From: Kitasatospora humi
GTDB lineage: Bacteria; Actinomycetota; Actinomycetes; Streptomycetales; Streptomycetaceae
NCBI RefSeq assembly: GCF_020907985.1
Contig: NZ_JAJJPA010000015.1
Location: 62,001-126,000, forward strand
Direction: 5' to 3'
DNA: 64,000 bases
Position 1 is the stretch's first letter. Every line of letters begins with the position of its first letter. This document shows, in pieces, positions 25,846 through 34,227 of this stretch. The notes under the pieces were generated by a model. It did not search any database and was not told the origin of the DNA. It saw only the letters and a list, made by a program, of their open reading frames with translations. A program made the position numbers and the translations under genes.

Positions 25846-26664
25846 ATGAGCGACGGAATCATGAAGCGTATGGGGCTGATCTTCCGCTCCAAGGCCAACA
25901 AGGCACTGGACCGGGCGGAGGATCCCCGCGAGACGCTGGACTACTCGTACCAGAAGCAGCTCGAGCTGTTGCAGAAGGTCCGCCGGGGTGTCGCGGACGT
26001 CGCCACCTCGCGCAAGCGGCTGGAGCTCCAGCTGACCCAGCTCCAGCAGCAGTCCGCCAAGTACGAGGAGCAGGGCCGCAAGGCGCTGTCCCTGGGCCGG
26101 GAGGACCTGGCCCGGGAGGCGCTGACGCGCAAGTCGGCGATGCAGGGCCAGATCAACGACCTGCAGGTGCAGTACCAGCAGCTGCAGGGCGAGGAGGAGA
26201 AGCTCACCCTCGCCTCCCAGCGGCTGCAGGCCAAGGTGGACGCCTTCCGCACCAAGAAGGAGACCATCAAGGCCACCTACACCGCCGCCCAGGCGCAGAC
26301 CCGGATCGCCGAGTCGTTCTCCGGCATCTCGGAGGAGATGGGCGACGTGGGCCTGGCGATCCAGCGGGCCGAGGACAAGACGGCGCAGATGCAGGCCCGG
26401 GCCGGCGCGATCGACGAGCTGCTCGCCTCCGGTGCGCTGGACGACCCGAGCGGGCTGCGCAAGGACGACATCGAGGCCGAGCTGGAGCGGGTGGCCGGCG
26501 GCAGCGACGTGGAGCTGGAGCTGGCCCGGATGAAGGCCGAGCTGAGCGGCGGCTCCACCGGCCCGGCGCAGCTGGAGCAGGGCAACGGCGGCGGCGCGCA
26601 GCAGCACCAGAACGGGCACGGCCAGCAGGACACCCCGCCGCCCACCATCAACTACCAGAAGTAA
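25846..26664 (+). CDS. pspA: PspA/IM30-family envelope stress protein
   Basis: A membrane-binding ESCRT-III-like protein that protects membrane integrity under envelope stress. The 272-residue protein begins with an amphipathic helix (MKRMGLIFRSKANKALDRAE). A long coiled-coil (about 25-225) follows, with the conserved DPRETLDYSYQKQLELLQKV and LASQRLQAKVDAFRTKKETI stretches. The tail is flexible and rich in Gly/Gln/Pro, ending in TINYQK. The purine-rich sequence before the ATG is a good ribosome site. It is followed 34 bases later by pspAA, so the two are co-transcribed up to the terminator at 27007. I see no LiaR or sigma-54 signal. Confidence 0.95.
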   Translation: MSDGIMKRMGLIFRSKANKALDRAEDPRETLDYSYQKQLELLQKVRRGVADVATSRKRLELQLTQLQQQSAKYEEQGRKALSLGREDLAREALTRKSAMQGQINDLQVQYQQLQGEEEKLTLASQRLQAKVDAFRTKKETIKATYTAAQAQTRIAESFSGISEEMGDVGLAIQRAEDKTAQMQARAGAIDELLASGALDDPSGLRKDDIEAELERVAGGSDVELELARMKAELSGGSTGPAQLEQGNGGGAQQHQNGHGQQDTPPPTINYQK

Positions 26665-26698
26665 GTCCACCGGCTCGAACAGCAGGGAGAAACACCGC

Positions 26699-26992
26699 AT
26701 GATCATGCGGATCATGGCTGAGGGCCAGTTCGAGGTGGCGGACGAGCACCTGAACCGACTCAACCAGCTCGACGACGAGCTGCTCAAGGCGCTGGACTCG
26801 GACGACGAGGGCAAGTTCCGCACCGCGCTGGACAACCTGCTCGGCGCGGTGCGCGAGGTGGCCGTCCCGGTGGCGGCCGACTACCTGGGCCCGTCCGACT
26901 CGATCCTGCCGCGCGACGGCGCCACCATCGAGGAGGTCCGGGAGTTGCTGCGGGGCGAGGGCGACGGCCTGATCCCGGGCCTGCCGGAGTAA
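26699..26992 (+). CDS. pspAA: PspA-associated protein PspAA
   Basis: A 97-residue acidic protein: MRIMAEGQFEVADEHLNRLN, then QLDDELLKALDSDDEGKFRT, and a C-terminal DSILPRDGATIEEVRELLRG. This is the PspAA family, found next to actinobacterial pspA genes and proposed to partner PspA; its mechanism is not known. AGGGAG precedes the ATG at 26699; ATG codons at 26705 and 26714 are also possible. Last gene of the pspA operon. Confidence 0.9.
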   Translation: MIMRIMAEGQFEVADEHLNRLNQLDDELLKALDSDDEGKFRTALDNLLGAVREVAVPVAADYLGPSDSILPRDGATIEEVRELLRGEGDGLIPGLPE

Positions 26993-27006
26993 CGGTCCAC
27001 CGAACG

Positions 27007-27044
27007 CCGAAGGGGCGGCACCCGCGAGGGTGCCGCCCCTTCGG
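27007..27044. terminator. Bidirectional terminator, pspAA / nadA
   Basis: Perfect 17-bp stem (CCGAAGGGGCGGCACCC and complement), 4-base loop GCGA, between the convergent pspAA and nadA genes. Confidence 0.9.
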
Positions 27045-27061
27045 GCGTGGGAGAAGAATCG

Positions 27062-28243
27062 TTACGGCAGGGCCAGCATCCGGTCCAGGGCCGCCTTGGC
27101 GTACTTCTCGGTCTCCGGGTCCACCGTGATCACGTTCGGCACCCGCCCCTCGACCAGCGACTCCAGCGCCCACACCAGGTGCGGCAGGTCGATCCGGTTC
27201 ATCGTGGAGCAGAAGCAGACCGAGCGGTCCAGGAAGACGACCTCCTTGTCCGGGTGCGCCTTGGCGAGCCGGCGGACCAGGTTGAGCTCGGTGCCGATGG
27301 CCCACTTTGAGCCGGGCTCGGCGGCGTCCAGCGCCTTGATGATGTACTCGGTGGAGCCGACCAGGTCGGCGGCGGCGACCACCTCGTGCCGGCACTCGGG
27401 GTGCACCATCACGGTGACGCCCGGGATCCGCTCCCGGACCTCCTCCACCGAGTCCAGGGTGAAGCGGCCGTGCACCGAGCAGTGCCCGCGCCAGAGGATC
27501 ATCTTGGCGTCGCGCAGCTCCTCGGCGGTCAGGCCGCCGTTCGGCTTGTGCGGGTTGTAGAGCACGCAGTCGTCCAGCGAGAAGCCCATCTCCCGCACCG
27601 CGGTGTTGCGGCCCAGGTGCTGGTCCGGCAGGAAGAGCACCTTCTCCCCCTGCTCGAACGCCCACTCCAGGGCCCGCTTGGCGTTGGAGGAGGTGCAGAT
27701 GGTGCCGCCGTGCTTGCCGGTGAACGCCTTGATGTCGGCGGAGGAGTTCATGTAGGAGACCGGCACGGTCACGTCGGCGACACCGGCCTCCCGCAGCACG
27801 TCCCAGCACTCGGCGACCTGCTCGGCGGTGGCCATGTCGGCCATCGAGCAGCCGGCCGCCAGGTCCGGCAGCACGACCTGCTGGGCGTCGCCGGTCAGGA
27901 TGTCCGCCGACTCGGCCATGAAGTGCACGCCGCAGAAGACGATGTACTCGGCCTCCGGGCGGGCCGCCGCGTCGCGGGCCAGCTTGAAGGAGTCGCCGGT
28001 GACGTCGGCGAACTCGATGACCTCGTCGCGCTGGTAGTGGTGCCCCAGGATGAAGACGCGGTCACCGAGCTTGGCCTTGGCGGCGCGGGCGCGCTCGACC
28101 AGCTCCGGGTCCGAGGCGGGCGGCAGGTCGCCGGGGCACTCGACGCCGCGCTCGCTGTTCGGATCGGCCTGGCGGCCGAGCAGCAGCAGGGCCAGCGGCG
28201 TGGCCGTCGGCTCGGTGAAGGTGCTGTCAACGGTGGTGGTCAC
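27062..28243 (-). CDS. nadA: Quinolinate synthase
   Basis: Condenses iminoaspartate (from NadB) with dihydroxyacetone phosphate to quinolinate for NAD synthesis, using an oxygen-sensitive [4Fe-4S] cluster. The 393-residue protein shows the family motifs ILGHHYQRDEVIEFAD, FCGVHFMAESADILT, DLAAGCSMADMA, CTSSNAKRALEW, LPDQHLGRN, WRGHCSVHGRF, HPECRHEV and CFCSTMNRIDLPHL. Several of these cysteines are the cluster ligands. GTG start with GGAGGG about 10 bases upstream. No nadB or nadC is adjacent, unlike in many bacteria. An AT-rich promoter-like element lies at 28288-28310. Confidence 0.96.
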   Translation of the reverse strand: MTTTVDSTFTEPTATPLALLLLGRQADPNSERGVECPGDLPPASDPELVERARAAKAKLGDRVFILGHHYQRDEVIEFADVTGDSFKLARDAAARPEAEYIVFCGVHFMAESADILTGDAQQVVLPDLAAGCSMADMATAEQVAECWDVLREAGVADVTVPVSYMNSSADIKAFTGKHGGTICTSSNAKRALEWAFEQGEKVLFLPDQHLGRNTAVREMGFSLDDCVLYNPHKPNGGLTAEELRDAKMILWRGHCSVHGRFTLDSVEEVRERIPGVTVMVHPECRHEVVAAADLVGSTEYIIKALDAAEPGSKWAIGTELNLVRRLAKAHPDKEVVFLDRSVCFCSTMNRIDLPHLVWALESLVEGRVPNVITVDPETEKYAKAALDRMLALP

Positions 28244-28287
28244 GGGCGGCTGCCCTCCTGTGCGGCCGGACAGAACCAGCCTTCTCG

Positions 28288-28310
28288 TCTATCTGACGCT
28301 ATCTATCATA
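28288..28310 (-). promoter_or_regulatory. Possible nadA promoter with GATAGA direct repeats
   Basis: On the minus strand, -10-like TATGAT (28305-28310) is followed by two GATAGA repeats 14 bases apart (28302-28307 and 28288-28293). The patch is unusually AT-rich for this genome. No consensus -35 is present. A regulator-binding role is speculative. Confidence 0.35.
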
Positions 28311-28451
28311 ACCTCGTCGGCGGCACTCCGACGATGGCCATCGTGTCGATGTGACGCGATCGTCTCGACGGATCGGCGTGACGTCAGGTCGACTCGACTC
28401 AGTGCGCACGGGTCCCGGCGATCATGGCCGGAAGCGTGTTTGCTGGGCTCC

Positions 28452-29378
28452 ATGAAGGCAATCGCGATCCAACGCTACGGCGGCCCCGAGGTCGTCGAGT
28501 TCCTGGAGCTGCCCGACCCCAAGACGGATCCCGACGCGGTGCTGGTCCGGGTCAAGGCGGCCGGCGTAAACCCGGCCGACCGGCACGTCAGGGAGGGCGC
28601 GGCGGACGCCCTGCTGGAGGTGCGGTTCCCGCTGGTCATGGGCTGGGACCTGGCCGGCGTGGTCGAGCGGGTCGGTCCCGCGGTGACCGAGTACCAGGTG
28701 GGCGACAAGGTGATCGGCTGCGTCCGCAAGGACTGGGTGCAGAACGGCACCTACGCCGAGCTGGTCGCGTGCCCGGTGCGCACCCTGGCCCGCAAGCCCG
28801 CCTCGCTCGACTGGGCGCAGGCCGGCGGGCTGCCGCTGGCCGGACTGACCGCCTACCAGGGGCTGCACCGGGCACTGGCCGTCAAGCCGGGTGAGACGGT
28901 GCTGATCCACGCGGCGGCCGGCGGGGTGGGCAGCATGGCCACCCAGATCGCCGTCGCCCTCGGCGCCCGGGTGATCGGCACCGCGAGCGAGCACAACCAC
29001 GGCTACCTGCGCTCTCTCGGCGCCGAGCCGGTCGCCTACGGGGAGGGGCTGGCCGGCCGGATCAGGCAGCTGGCCCCGCAGGGGGTGGACGCCGCCTTCG
29101 ACCTGGTCGGCGGTACGGCGCCGGAGGTCTCCCGGGAGCTGGTCGCCGACCCCGGGCGGATCGCCTCGGTCGTCGACACCGGTGTGGTCGACCACGGCGG
29201 CCGCTACGTCTGGGCGCGCCCCGACCCGGCCGACCTGGCGGCCCTCGGGCAGCTCGCCGACAGCGGACGGCTCACCGTCAACGTGGCCGCCACCTTCCCG
29301 CTGGCCCAGGCCGCCTCCGCCCAGGAGCTGCTCGCGGAGCGGCGCACCCGCGGCAAGATCGTGCTGACCGTGGACTGA
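28452..29378 (+). CDS. Medium-chain reductase, NADPH:quinone-oxidoreductase-like
   Basis: A 308-residue member of the quinone-oxidoreductase branch of the MDR superfamily. MKAIAIQRYGGPEVVEFLEL and the GVNPADRHVREG segment are typical. A GROES-like half is followed by the nucleotide fold with ETVLIHAAAGGVGSMATQIA, the diagnostic AAGGVG motif for NADPH. The zinc-ligand cysteines of alcohol dehydrogenases are absent, so it is zinc-free. Substrate is unknown (quinones or enones). ATG start. It is divergent from nadA, and the Lrp-type regulator starts about 90 bases downstream. Confidence 0.9.
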   Translation: MKAIAIQRYGGPEVVEFLELPDPKTDPDAVLVRVKAAGVNPADRHVREGAADALLEVRFPLVMGWDLAGVVERVGPAVTEYQVGDKVIGCVRKDWVQNGTYAELVACPVRTLARKPASLDWAQAGGLPLAGLTAYQGLHRALAVKPGETVLIHAAAGGVGSMATQIAVALGARVIGTASEHNHGYLRSLGAEPVAYGEGLAGRIRQLAPQGVDAAFDLVGGTAPEVSRELVADPGRIASVVDTGVVDHGGRYVWARPDPADLAALGQLADSGRLTVNVAATFPLAQAASAQELLAERRTRGKIVLTVD

Positions 29379-29469
29379 TCACCGGATGGTGGACTGATCA
29401 CCGGGGTCCGGGAGAATGGGGGCGGTGACCACCGTCCGCAATCCGAACCCCCTGGGAGACCGGCCAGCC

Positions 29470-29937
29470 ATGAGCACCAGCAGACCCCCGTCCGAGCTGG
29501 GCGGAGTCTCCCTGGACGAGACCGACCGCCTGCTGCTGGCCCACCTGGGCCGGGACGGCCGGGCCTCGTACGCGGAGATCGGCCTGCTCGCCAACCTCTC
29601 GGCGACCGCCGTGCGCCGCCGGATCGACCGGCTGCGGGCCCGCGGGGTGGTGCGCGGCTTCACGGTGGTGCTCGACCCGGAGCTGCTCGGCTGGCAGACC
29701 GAGGCCTTCGTGGAGGTCTACTGCCGGGAGCGGACCGCACCCGAGGAGATCCTGGCCAGCCTGCGCCAGTTCCCCGAGGTGGTCGCCGCCTGGACGGTCA
29801 CCGGCGATCCGGACGCCCTGGTCCACCTGCGGGCCGCCGACACCCGCCACCTGGAGGCGGTGATCGAGCGGATCCGCAAGGAGCCCGGCATCCAGCGCAG
29901 CCGCAGCTCGGTGGTGCTCTCCCGGTTGATCGGCTGA
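29470..29937 (+). CDS. Lrp/AsnC-family transcriptional regulator
   Basis: An N-terminal winged helix-turn-helix (LDETDRLLLAHLGRDGRASY, then AEIGLLANLSATAVRRRIDR and LRARGVVRGF) precedes a RAM/AsnC effector domain (TEAFVEVYCRER...FPEVVAAWTVTGDPDALVHL). The ligand is probably an amino acid, as in the family. I use the ATG at 29470 (155 residues); a GTG at 29425 or ATG at 29416 would add 15 or 18 residues. It precedes a PLP decarboxylase gene on the same strand by 150 bases, which suggests it controls that gene in response to its substrate (inference). Confidence 0.9.
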   Translation: MSTSRPPSELGGVSLDETDRLLLAHLGRDGRASYAEIGLLANLSATAVRRRIDRLRARGVVRGFTVVLDPELLGWQTEAFVEVYCRERTAPEEILASLRQFPEVVAAWTVTGDPDALVHLRAADTRHLEAVIERIRKEPGIQRSRSSVVLSRLIG

Positions 29938-30088
29938 CCCGCGGCCGCTCCGACCGGGGCGCGCAGGAATCCTGCGCGGGGGGCGCCGAAGACGCTCGAA
30001 AGCTGCTCGGACCGGCGCATTCGGACGCGCGGGTGACACCCCGCGCTGCCTACGCTGATCCGAGTTGTTCAGCCGAAGGAGTACCCCT

Positions 30089-31471
30089 GTGAGCACCGCA
30101 CCCAACCGCATGCACCGGCCCGACAACGAGCTGGTGGACCTGGTCTTCGGCTACATGCGCGAGCGGCTGCAGTACGACCCGGTGCCGCTCGACCACCCCG
30201 GCGACGGCGAGCACCTGCGCGCGCACCTGGCCGGCCTGCTGAACGAGCACGGCAACGACCCGGCCGACGTGCTCAAGCTCTACGACCACGAGCTGTCCCG
30301 CGCGGTGATCTCCGCCGACAGCCCGCGCTACCTCTCCTTCATCCCGTGCGCCCCCACCAAGGCCGCGCTCCTCTTCGACATGGTGGTCTCCTGCGCCTCG
30401 CTGCAGGGCATCTCCTGGCTGGAGGCGGCCGGTGCGATCGCCGCCGAGAACCAGGTGCTGCGCCTGATAGCCGACCGGGCCGGGCTGCCCGGGACGGCCG
30501 GCGGCACCTTCGTCTCCGGCGGTTCGGCCGGCAACCTCTCCGCCCTGGTGGTGGCCCGCGACACGGCCCGCCGCAAGCTGGCCGGCCGGGACCAGCGCAG
30601 CGGGTCCGAGACCCGGCTGCGGATCGCGGTCGCCGACCAGGTGCACTCCTCGGTGAAGAACACCTTCAACATCATCGGCGTGGAGGCCTTCAAGGTCCCG
30701 ACCGTCGACCGCCGGTTCACCGGCGAGGCGCTGCGGGCCGCGCTGGCCGCCGATCCCGACCCGGAGACCGTCATCGCCGTGGTCGGCACCGCCGGCACCA
30801 CCAACGAGGGCATCATCGACGACCTCCAGGGCCTGTCCGAGGTCGCCCGCGAACGCGGCATGTGGTTCCACGTGGACGGCGCGTACGGCGGCGCCGGCCT
30901 GTTCGCCCCCTCGATCAGGGAGCGCTACAACGGCATCGAGCACGCCGACTCCTTCGTCGTCGACCCGCACAAGTGGTTGTTCGCGCCGTTCGACTGCGCC
31001 GCGCTGATCTACCGCGACCCGCGCCTCGCCAAGGCCGTGCACACCCAGGACGCCGGCTACCTGGACGTGCTGCACCACGAGGGCGACGAGTGGAACCCCA
31101 CCGACTACGCCTACCACCTGACCCGCCGGGCCCGCGGCCTGCCGCTCTGGTTCTCGCTCGCCGTGCACGGCACCCAGGCCTACACCGACGCGATCGAGAC
31201 CGGCCTCGCGCTGGCCAGGGACACCGCCCAGCTGATCCGGGAGACCGACCACCTGGAGCTGCTGCACGACCCGCAGCTCTCCGCGGTCTGCTTCCGCCGG
31301 ACCGGCTGGACCGAGCAGCAGTACTACGACTGGTCGCACCAGCTGCTCGCCGACCAGATCGGTTTCGTCACCCCCACCGGCTGGGACGGCGAGACGGTGG
31401 CCCGGTTCGCCTTCCTGCACCCGGGCACCACCATGGAGATGGTCCGGGAGATCCTGGACACCATGGCCTGA
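30089..31471 (+). CDS. Group II PLP-dependent amino acid decarboxylase
   Basis: A 460-residue fold-type I enzyme. Visible features are GTFVSGGSAGNLSALVVARD (phosphate site), ADQVHSSVKNTFNIIG, MWFHVDGAYGGAG (Asp binding the PLP nitrogen) and SFVVDPHKWLFAPFDCAAL with the Schiff-base lysine in DPHKW. This is the aromatic-L-amino-acid/glutamate decarboxylase family, and the substrate cannot be told from sequence alone. GTG start with AAGGAG 7 bases upstream, a very strong ribosome site. The neighbouring Lrp-type gene is a likely regulator. Ends before the convergent GNAT gene. Confidence 0.92.
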   Translation: MSTAPNRMHRPDNELVDLVFGYMRERLQYDPVPLDHPGDGEHLRAHLAGLLNEHGNDPADVLKLYDHELSRAVISADSPRYLSFIPCAPTKAALLFDMVVSCASLQGISWLEAAGAIAAENQVLRLIADRAGLPGTAGGTFVSGGSAGNLSALVVARDTARRKLAGRDQRSGSETRLRIAVADQVHSSVKNTFNIIGVEAFKVPTVDRRFTGEALRAALAADPDPETVIAVVGTAGTTNEGIIDDLQGLSEVARERGMWFHVDGAYGGAGLFAPSIRERYNGIEHADSFVVDPHKWLFAPFDCAALIYRDPRLAKAVHTQDAGYLDVLHHEGDEWNPTDYAYHLTRRARGLPLWFSLAVHGTQAYTDAIETGLALARDTAQLIRETDHLELLHDPQLSAVCFRRTGWTEQQYYDWSHQLLADQIGFVTPTGWDGETVARFAFLHPGTTMEMVREILDTMA

Positions 31472-31504
31472 GCAGGCCGCTCCTGACCGGTCGGCGGTAC
31501 TCGG

Positions 31505-32374
31505 TCACAGGAAGGCGCCGTCGGGCAGGTAGGCGGTCGGCGGGCGCATCCCGCGCAGCGCCAGGTAACCGGCGTTCTCCAGGGTCAGCCCCAGGTCCAG
31601 GCCGACGTCCACCGCCCACTCCGCCTCCGCGGTGGCGTGCTCCACCTCGGCCCGGGTGCCGTGCGGCACCCGGGCCAGCGTCTCGCGCAGCAGCCGGGCC
31701 GCCAGTCGGCGGGAGGTGGCCGCCAGCAGCTTGACCGTCCCGCCGTCCCGGTAGCAGTAGCCGCTGCCGGCCAGGGTGTCGACCACCAGCAGCTCCTCGT
31801 AGTGCGCCAGCATCAGCCGGTGGTCGACCCCGTGCGCGGCGCCGCGCACCCGCCGGTCGACGGAGTCCAGCAGGTCCAGGTGCCGCTCGGTGCCGCGGTG
31901 CACCGGCAGCTCGCCCACCTGCAGCAGCGCCGACCGGTCCGTCTCGCCGGTCAGCCGCATGGTCGGGTACAGGGTGAAGCCGGCCCGGCGGTAGCGGCGG
32001 GCGGCGGCCGGGTCGGTCGAGACGGTCGTCATGCCGCGCAGGCAGCCGCGCCCGTGTTCGGCGGCCCGGTCCAGCAGCAGCCGGCCGATGCCCTTGCCCT
32101 GGAAGTCGGGCAGCACCGCGGTGAGCGCCGGCACCCACACACCCTCGCGGCGCAGCGACAGCGCGAACCCGACCGGTCGCCGGTCCACCACCGCCAGCCA
32201 GCAGCCCTGCGGGTCGTGGGCGACCAGATGCCTGGTCCGGGCCCGGTGGAAGACGCTCTCCGCCTCGGTCGGCCGGTGCGCCGGCCCCGGGGAGAGCGGG
32301 CCGAAGGCGGCCAGCGCGAGCTCCCGGACGGTCTCGGCCTCGGCGTGCGAGTCGTGCAGCTGACGCAGGATCAT
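31505..32374 (-). CDS. GNAT-family N-acetyltransferase
   Basis: A 289-residue protein. The first half is a GNAT fold with the acetyl-CoA pyrophosphate loop in PDFQGKGIGRLLLDRAAEHG (Q/RxxGxG/A) and a preceding strand VWVPALTAVLP. The C-terminal half (about 160-289, LLDSVDRRVRGAAHGVDHRL, LAGSGYCYRDGGTVKLLAAT) looks like a second, degenerate acetyltransferase-type domain, so this may be a two-GNAT protein. Acceptor is unknown. ATG start at 32374. It is divergent from erpA. Confidence 0.85.
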   Translation of the reverse strand: MILRQLHDSHAEAETVRELALAAFGPLSPGPAHRPTEAESVFHRARTRHLVAHDPQGCWLAVVDRRPVGFALSLRREGVWVPALTAVLPDFQGKGIGRLLLDRAAEHGRGCLRGMTTVSTDPAAARRYRRAGFTLYPTMRLTGETDRSALLQVGELPVHRGTERHLDLLDSVDRRVRGAAHGVDHRLMLAHYEELLVVDTLAGSGYCYRDGGTVKLLAATSRRLAARLLRETLARVPHGTRAEVEHATAEAEWAVDVGLDLGLTLENAGYLALRGMRPPTAYLPDGAFL

Positions 32375-32568
32375 CCGACCATCCTGGCGGCTCGGCCCCG
32401 ATCCGCGTCAGTGAATTCGCGCATGTGCGAGCATGGAACGGACAACGGAACGGGCGGCGCCCGGCACCGTGGAATCCACAAGACGCCAGATCCACTGCCC
32501 GGAATCAAATCGGGCAGCCGCTGGTTGGCACTGGCGGCACTACGTCGTCACAGACCGGGAGTAAGCAG

Positions 32569-32922
32569 ATGACCGTCCAGGACGAGACCACCGTCGAGCG
32601 TGGTCTGCTCCTTACCGATGCCGCTGCGGCCAAGGTGAAGGCCCTGCTGGACCAGGAAGGCCGCGACGACCTCGCGCTGCGCGTCGCCGTGCAGCCGGGC
32701 GGTTGCTCGGGCCTGCGGTACCAGCTCTTCTTCGACGAGCGCTCGCTCGACGGCGACGTCGTCAAGGAGTTCGGTGGCGTCAAGGTCGTCACCGACCGGA
32801 TGAGCGCCCCTTACCTCGGCGGTGCCACGGTCGACTTCGTCGACACCATCGAGAAGCAGGGCTTCACCATCGACAACCCGAACGCCACCGGTTCCTGCGC
32901 CTGCGGCGACTCGTTCAGCTGA
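32569..32922 (+). CDS. erpA: A-type iron-sulfur cluster insertion protein
   Basis: A 117-residue A-type carrier that delivers Fe-S clusters to apoproteins. The three ligand cysteines are present: VQPGGCSGL(R)Y and the C-terminal TGSCACGDSFS. Length and the LTDAAAAKVKALLDQEG helix are normal for ErpA/IscA/HesB. The ATG has GGGAG about 9 bases upstream. Possible clients in this window are LipA, NadA and QcrA. Monocistronic, with a strong terminator 16 bases downstream. The 190 bases upstream hold no other gene. Confidence 0.94.
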   Translation: MTVQDETTVERGLLLTDAAAAKVKALLDQEGRDDLALRVAVQPGGCSGLRYQLFFDERSLDGDVVKEFGGVKVVTDRMSAPYLGGATVDFVDTIEKQGFTIDNPNATGSCACGDSFS

Positions 32923-32938
32923 TCCCCGAGCGGATCGG

Positions 32939-32976
32939 AAGGGGCGGCCCCCGGAGTTCTCCGGGGGCCGCCCCTT
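32939..32976. terminator. Terminator, erpA / lipoprotein gene
   Basis: Perfect 17-bp stem (AAGGGGCGGCCCCCGGA and complement), loop GTTC, followed by TT on the plus strand; it lies between convergent genes. Confidence 0.92.
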
Positions 32977-32983
32977 TTCCCGC

Positions 32984-33685
32984 TCAGTTGCCCGCGCTCA
33001 CCGGCCCGCCCTGCGGCGCCGACTCCAGCGGCACCGGGGTGCCGTCCCGCAGGCTCACCACCGAGCGGCCGTTCAGCGGCTGCGAGAGGGTGCCCACCAC
33101 GGACTGGCGCTTGGCCAGTGCCGGGCAGTTCTGACCGGACGGCGCGGGCTCGCTGATCACCACGTCGACCCCGACCACGCCGCCCGGCTTCTCGTTGACC
33201 TTCAGGGCGTACTTGTCGCAGATGCCACCGGTGAAGAAGACGGTCAGCTGGTTGCCGCTGGCCAGGTAGTTCTCCGGCTTGAACGCGGTGGCCGGGTGGA
33301 TCGGGTCGACCGGGAGCGGCGAGCCGGGGGCCGGGCTCTTGCGCGGGGCCGAGGGGTTGCCCCCGGGCAGGGTGCCGCTGCCGCCTCCGGAGGCGCCGGC
33401 CTGGCCGGTGGCGGGGGCGCCGGACGGGGCGGCCGGGGAACCGGCGGAGGGTGCGGCGGAGGCCGAGCCGCTCGGCCCGGTCGAGGCGCCGGCCGACGCC
33501 GCGGCACTCGTGCTGCTCGTGCTGCTCGCACCGCCCGCGGCGCTCTTGGCGCCACCGCTGCTGCCGCACGCAGTGACCGCCGCCGCGACCGAGAGCAGCA
33601 GCGCGGCGGCCGCCAGGGCCCGCCTGGGGCGGGTCGGCCGACCGGTCGGCGCGGCCGGGTGGGTGGCGGTGGTCTTGTCGTCCAT
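32984..33685 (-). CDS. Putative secreted lipoprotein
   Basis: A 233-residue protein with a basic N-terminus, a hydrophobic stretch (ALAAAALLLSVAAAV) and a lipobox ending TAC with the acylated cysteine near residue 40. A long low-complexity Ser/Ala/Gly/Pro region (about 42-125) acts as a spacer. The C-terminal domain (YLASGNQLTVFFTGGICDKY ... VVISEPAPSGQNCPALAKRQ) has two cysteines that could pair. Function is unknown. ATG start at 33685. Its stop lies just beside the erpA terminator. Confidence 0.85.
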   Translation of the reverse strand: MDDKTTATHPAAPTGRPTRPRRALAAAALLLSVAAAVTACGSSGGAKSAAGGASSTSSTSAAASAGASTGPSGSASAAPSAGSPAAPSGAPATGQAGASGGGSGTLPGGNPSAPRKSPAPGSPLPVDPIHPATAFKPENYLASGNQLTVFFTGGICDKYALKVNEKPGGVVGVDVVISEPAPSGQNCPALAKRQSVVGTLSQPLNGRSVVSLRDGTPVPLESAPQGGPVSAGN

Positions 33686-33799
33686 GGTGCGACGTCCTCC
33701 AGTTTCGGCGGATCCCTTGAACAGCGTCGGCTGCGCGGATCTGACGTGGCCCGGAGGAAACCGGTTCCCGGCCCGAGCGGGAGAATCCTCAGGCGGGCG

Positions 33800-34018
33800 T
33801 CACAGGCCGTACTCCGCCATCCCGGCGACCAGTGCCCTGGCCCTGGCCGGCACCGTGATCGGCCCGCTGGGCGCACGGCCCGGCTGGGCGGCGCCCTCCA
33901 GCAGCGGCCAGAAGGCGCCGAGCCGCCGGGAGGAGTCCAGCAGGGCGTCGAGGGTGTCCGGGTCGGCCTCACCGGGCAGCACGCCGGAGGCCTGGACGGG
34001 GGAGGGACTGGGCAGCAT
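33800..34018 (-). CDS. Small hypothetical protein (72 residues)
   Basis: A short protein with a plausible ribosome site (GGAG 8 bases before the ATG). It contains a helical core LDALLDSSRRLGAFWPLLEG and ends ITVPARARALVAGMAEYGL. Codon third positions are strongly G/C-biased. No family is recognised. It lies about 110 bases upstream of the lipoprotein gene on the same strand and may share its transcript. The stretch 34019-34227 is the divergent promoter region towards the PfkB gene, with nothing else recognised. Confidence 0.55.
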   Translation of the reverse strand: MLPSPSPVQASGVLPGEADPDTLDALLDSSRRLGAFWPLLEGAAQPGRAPSGPITVPARARALVAGMAEYGL

Positions 34019-34227
34019 GGGATGCGCTCCGATCGCCGGCCGCGGCGCCGTCGCCGCGGCGTCCGGAGCCCGGGCGGGCCCCGCTGATCGCGACCCTAGG
34101 CCGCCGCCGCGGGGAGCGGCCAGCCCTACCCGCAGGTAGTCGCTCGGACGGTTGGGGCGGTACCGCCGCGCCCCGGCCGGTACCGTTAGGGGGTTGGCCA
34201 GCCGTCCCCCGATGAGGAGACCCTCCC

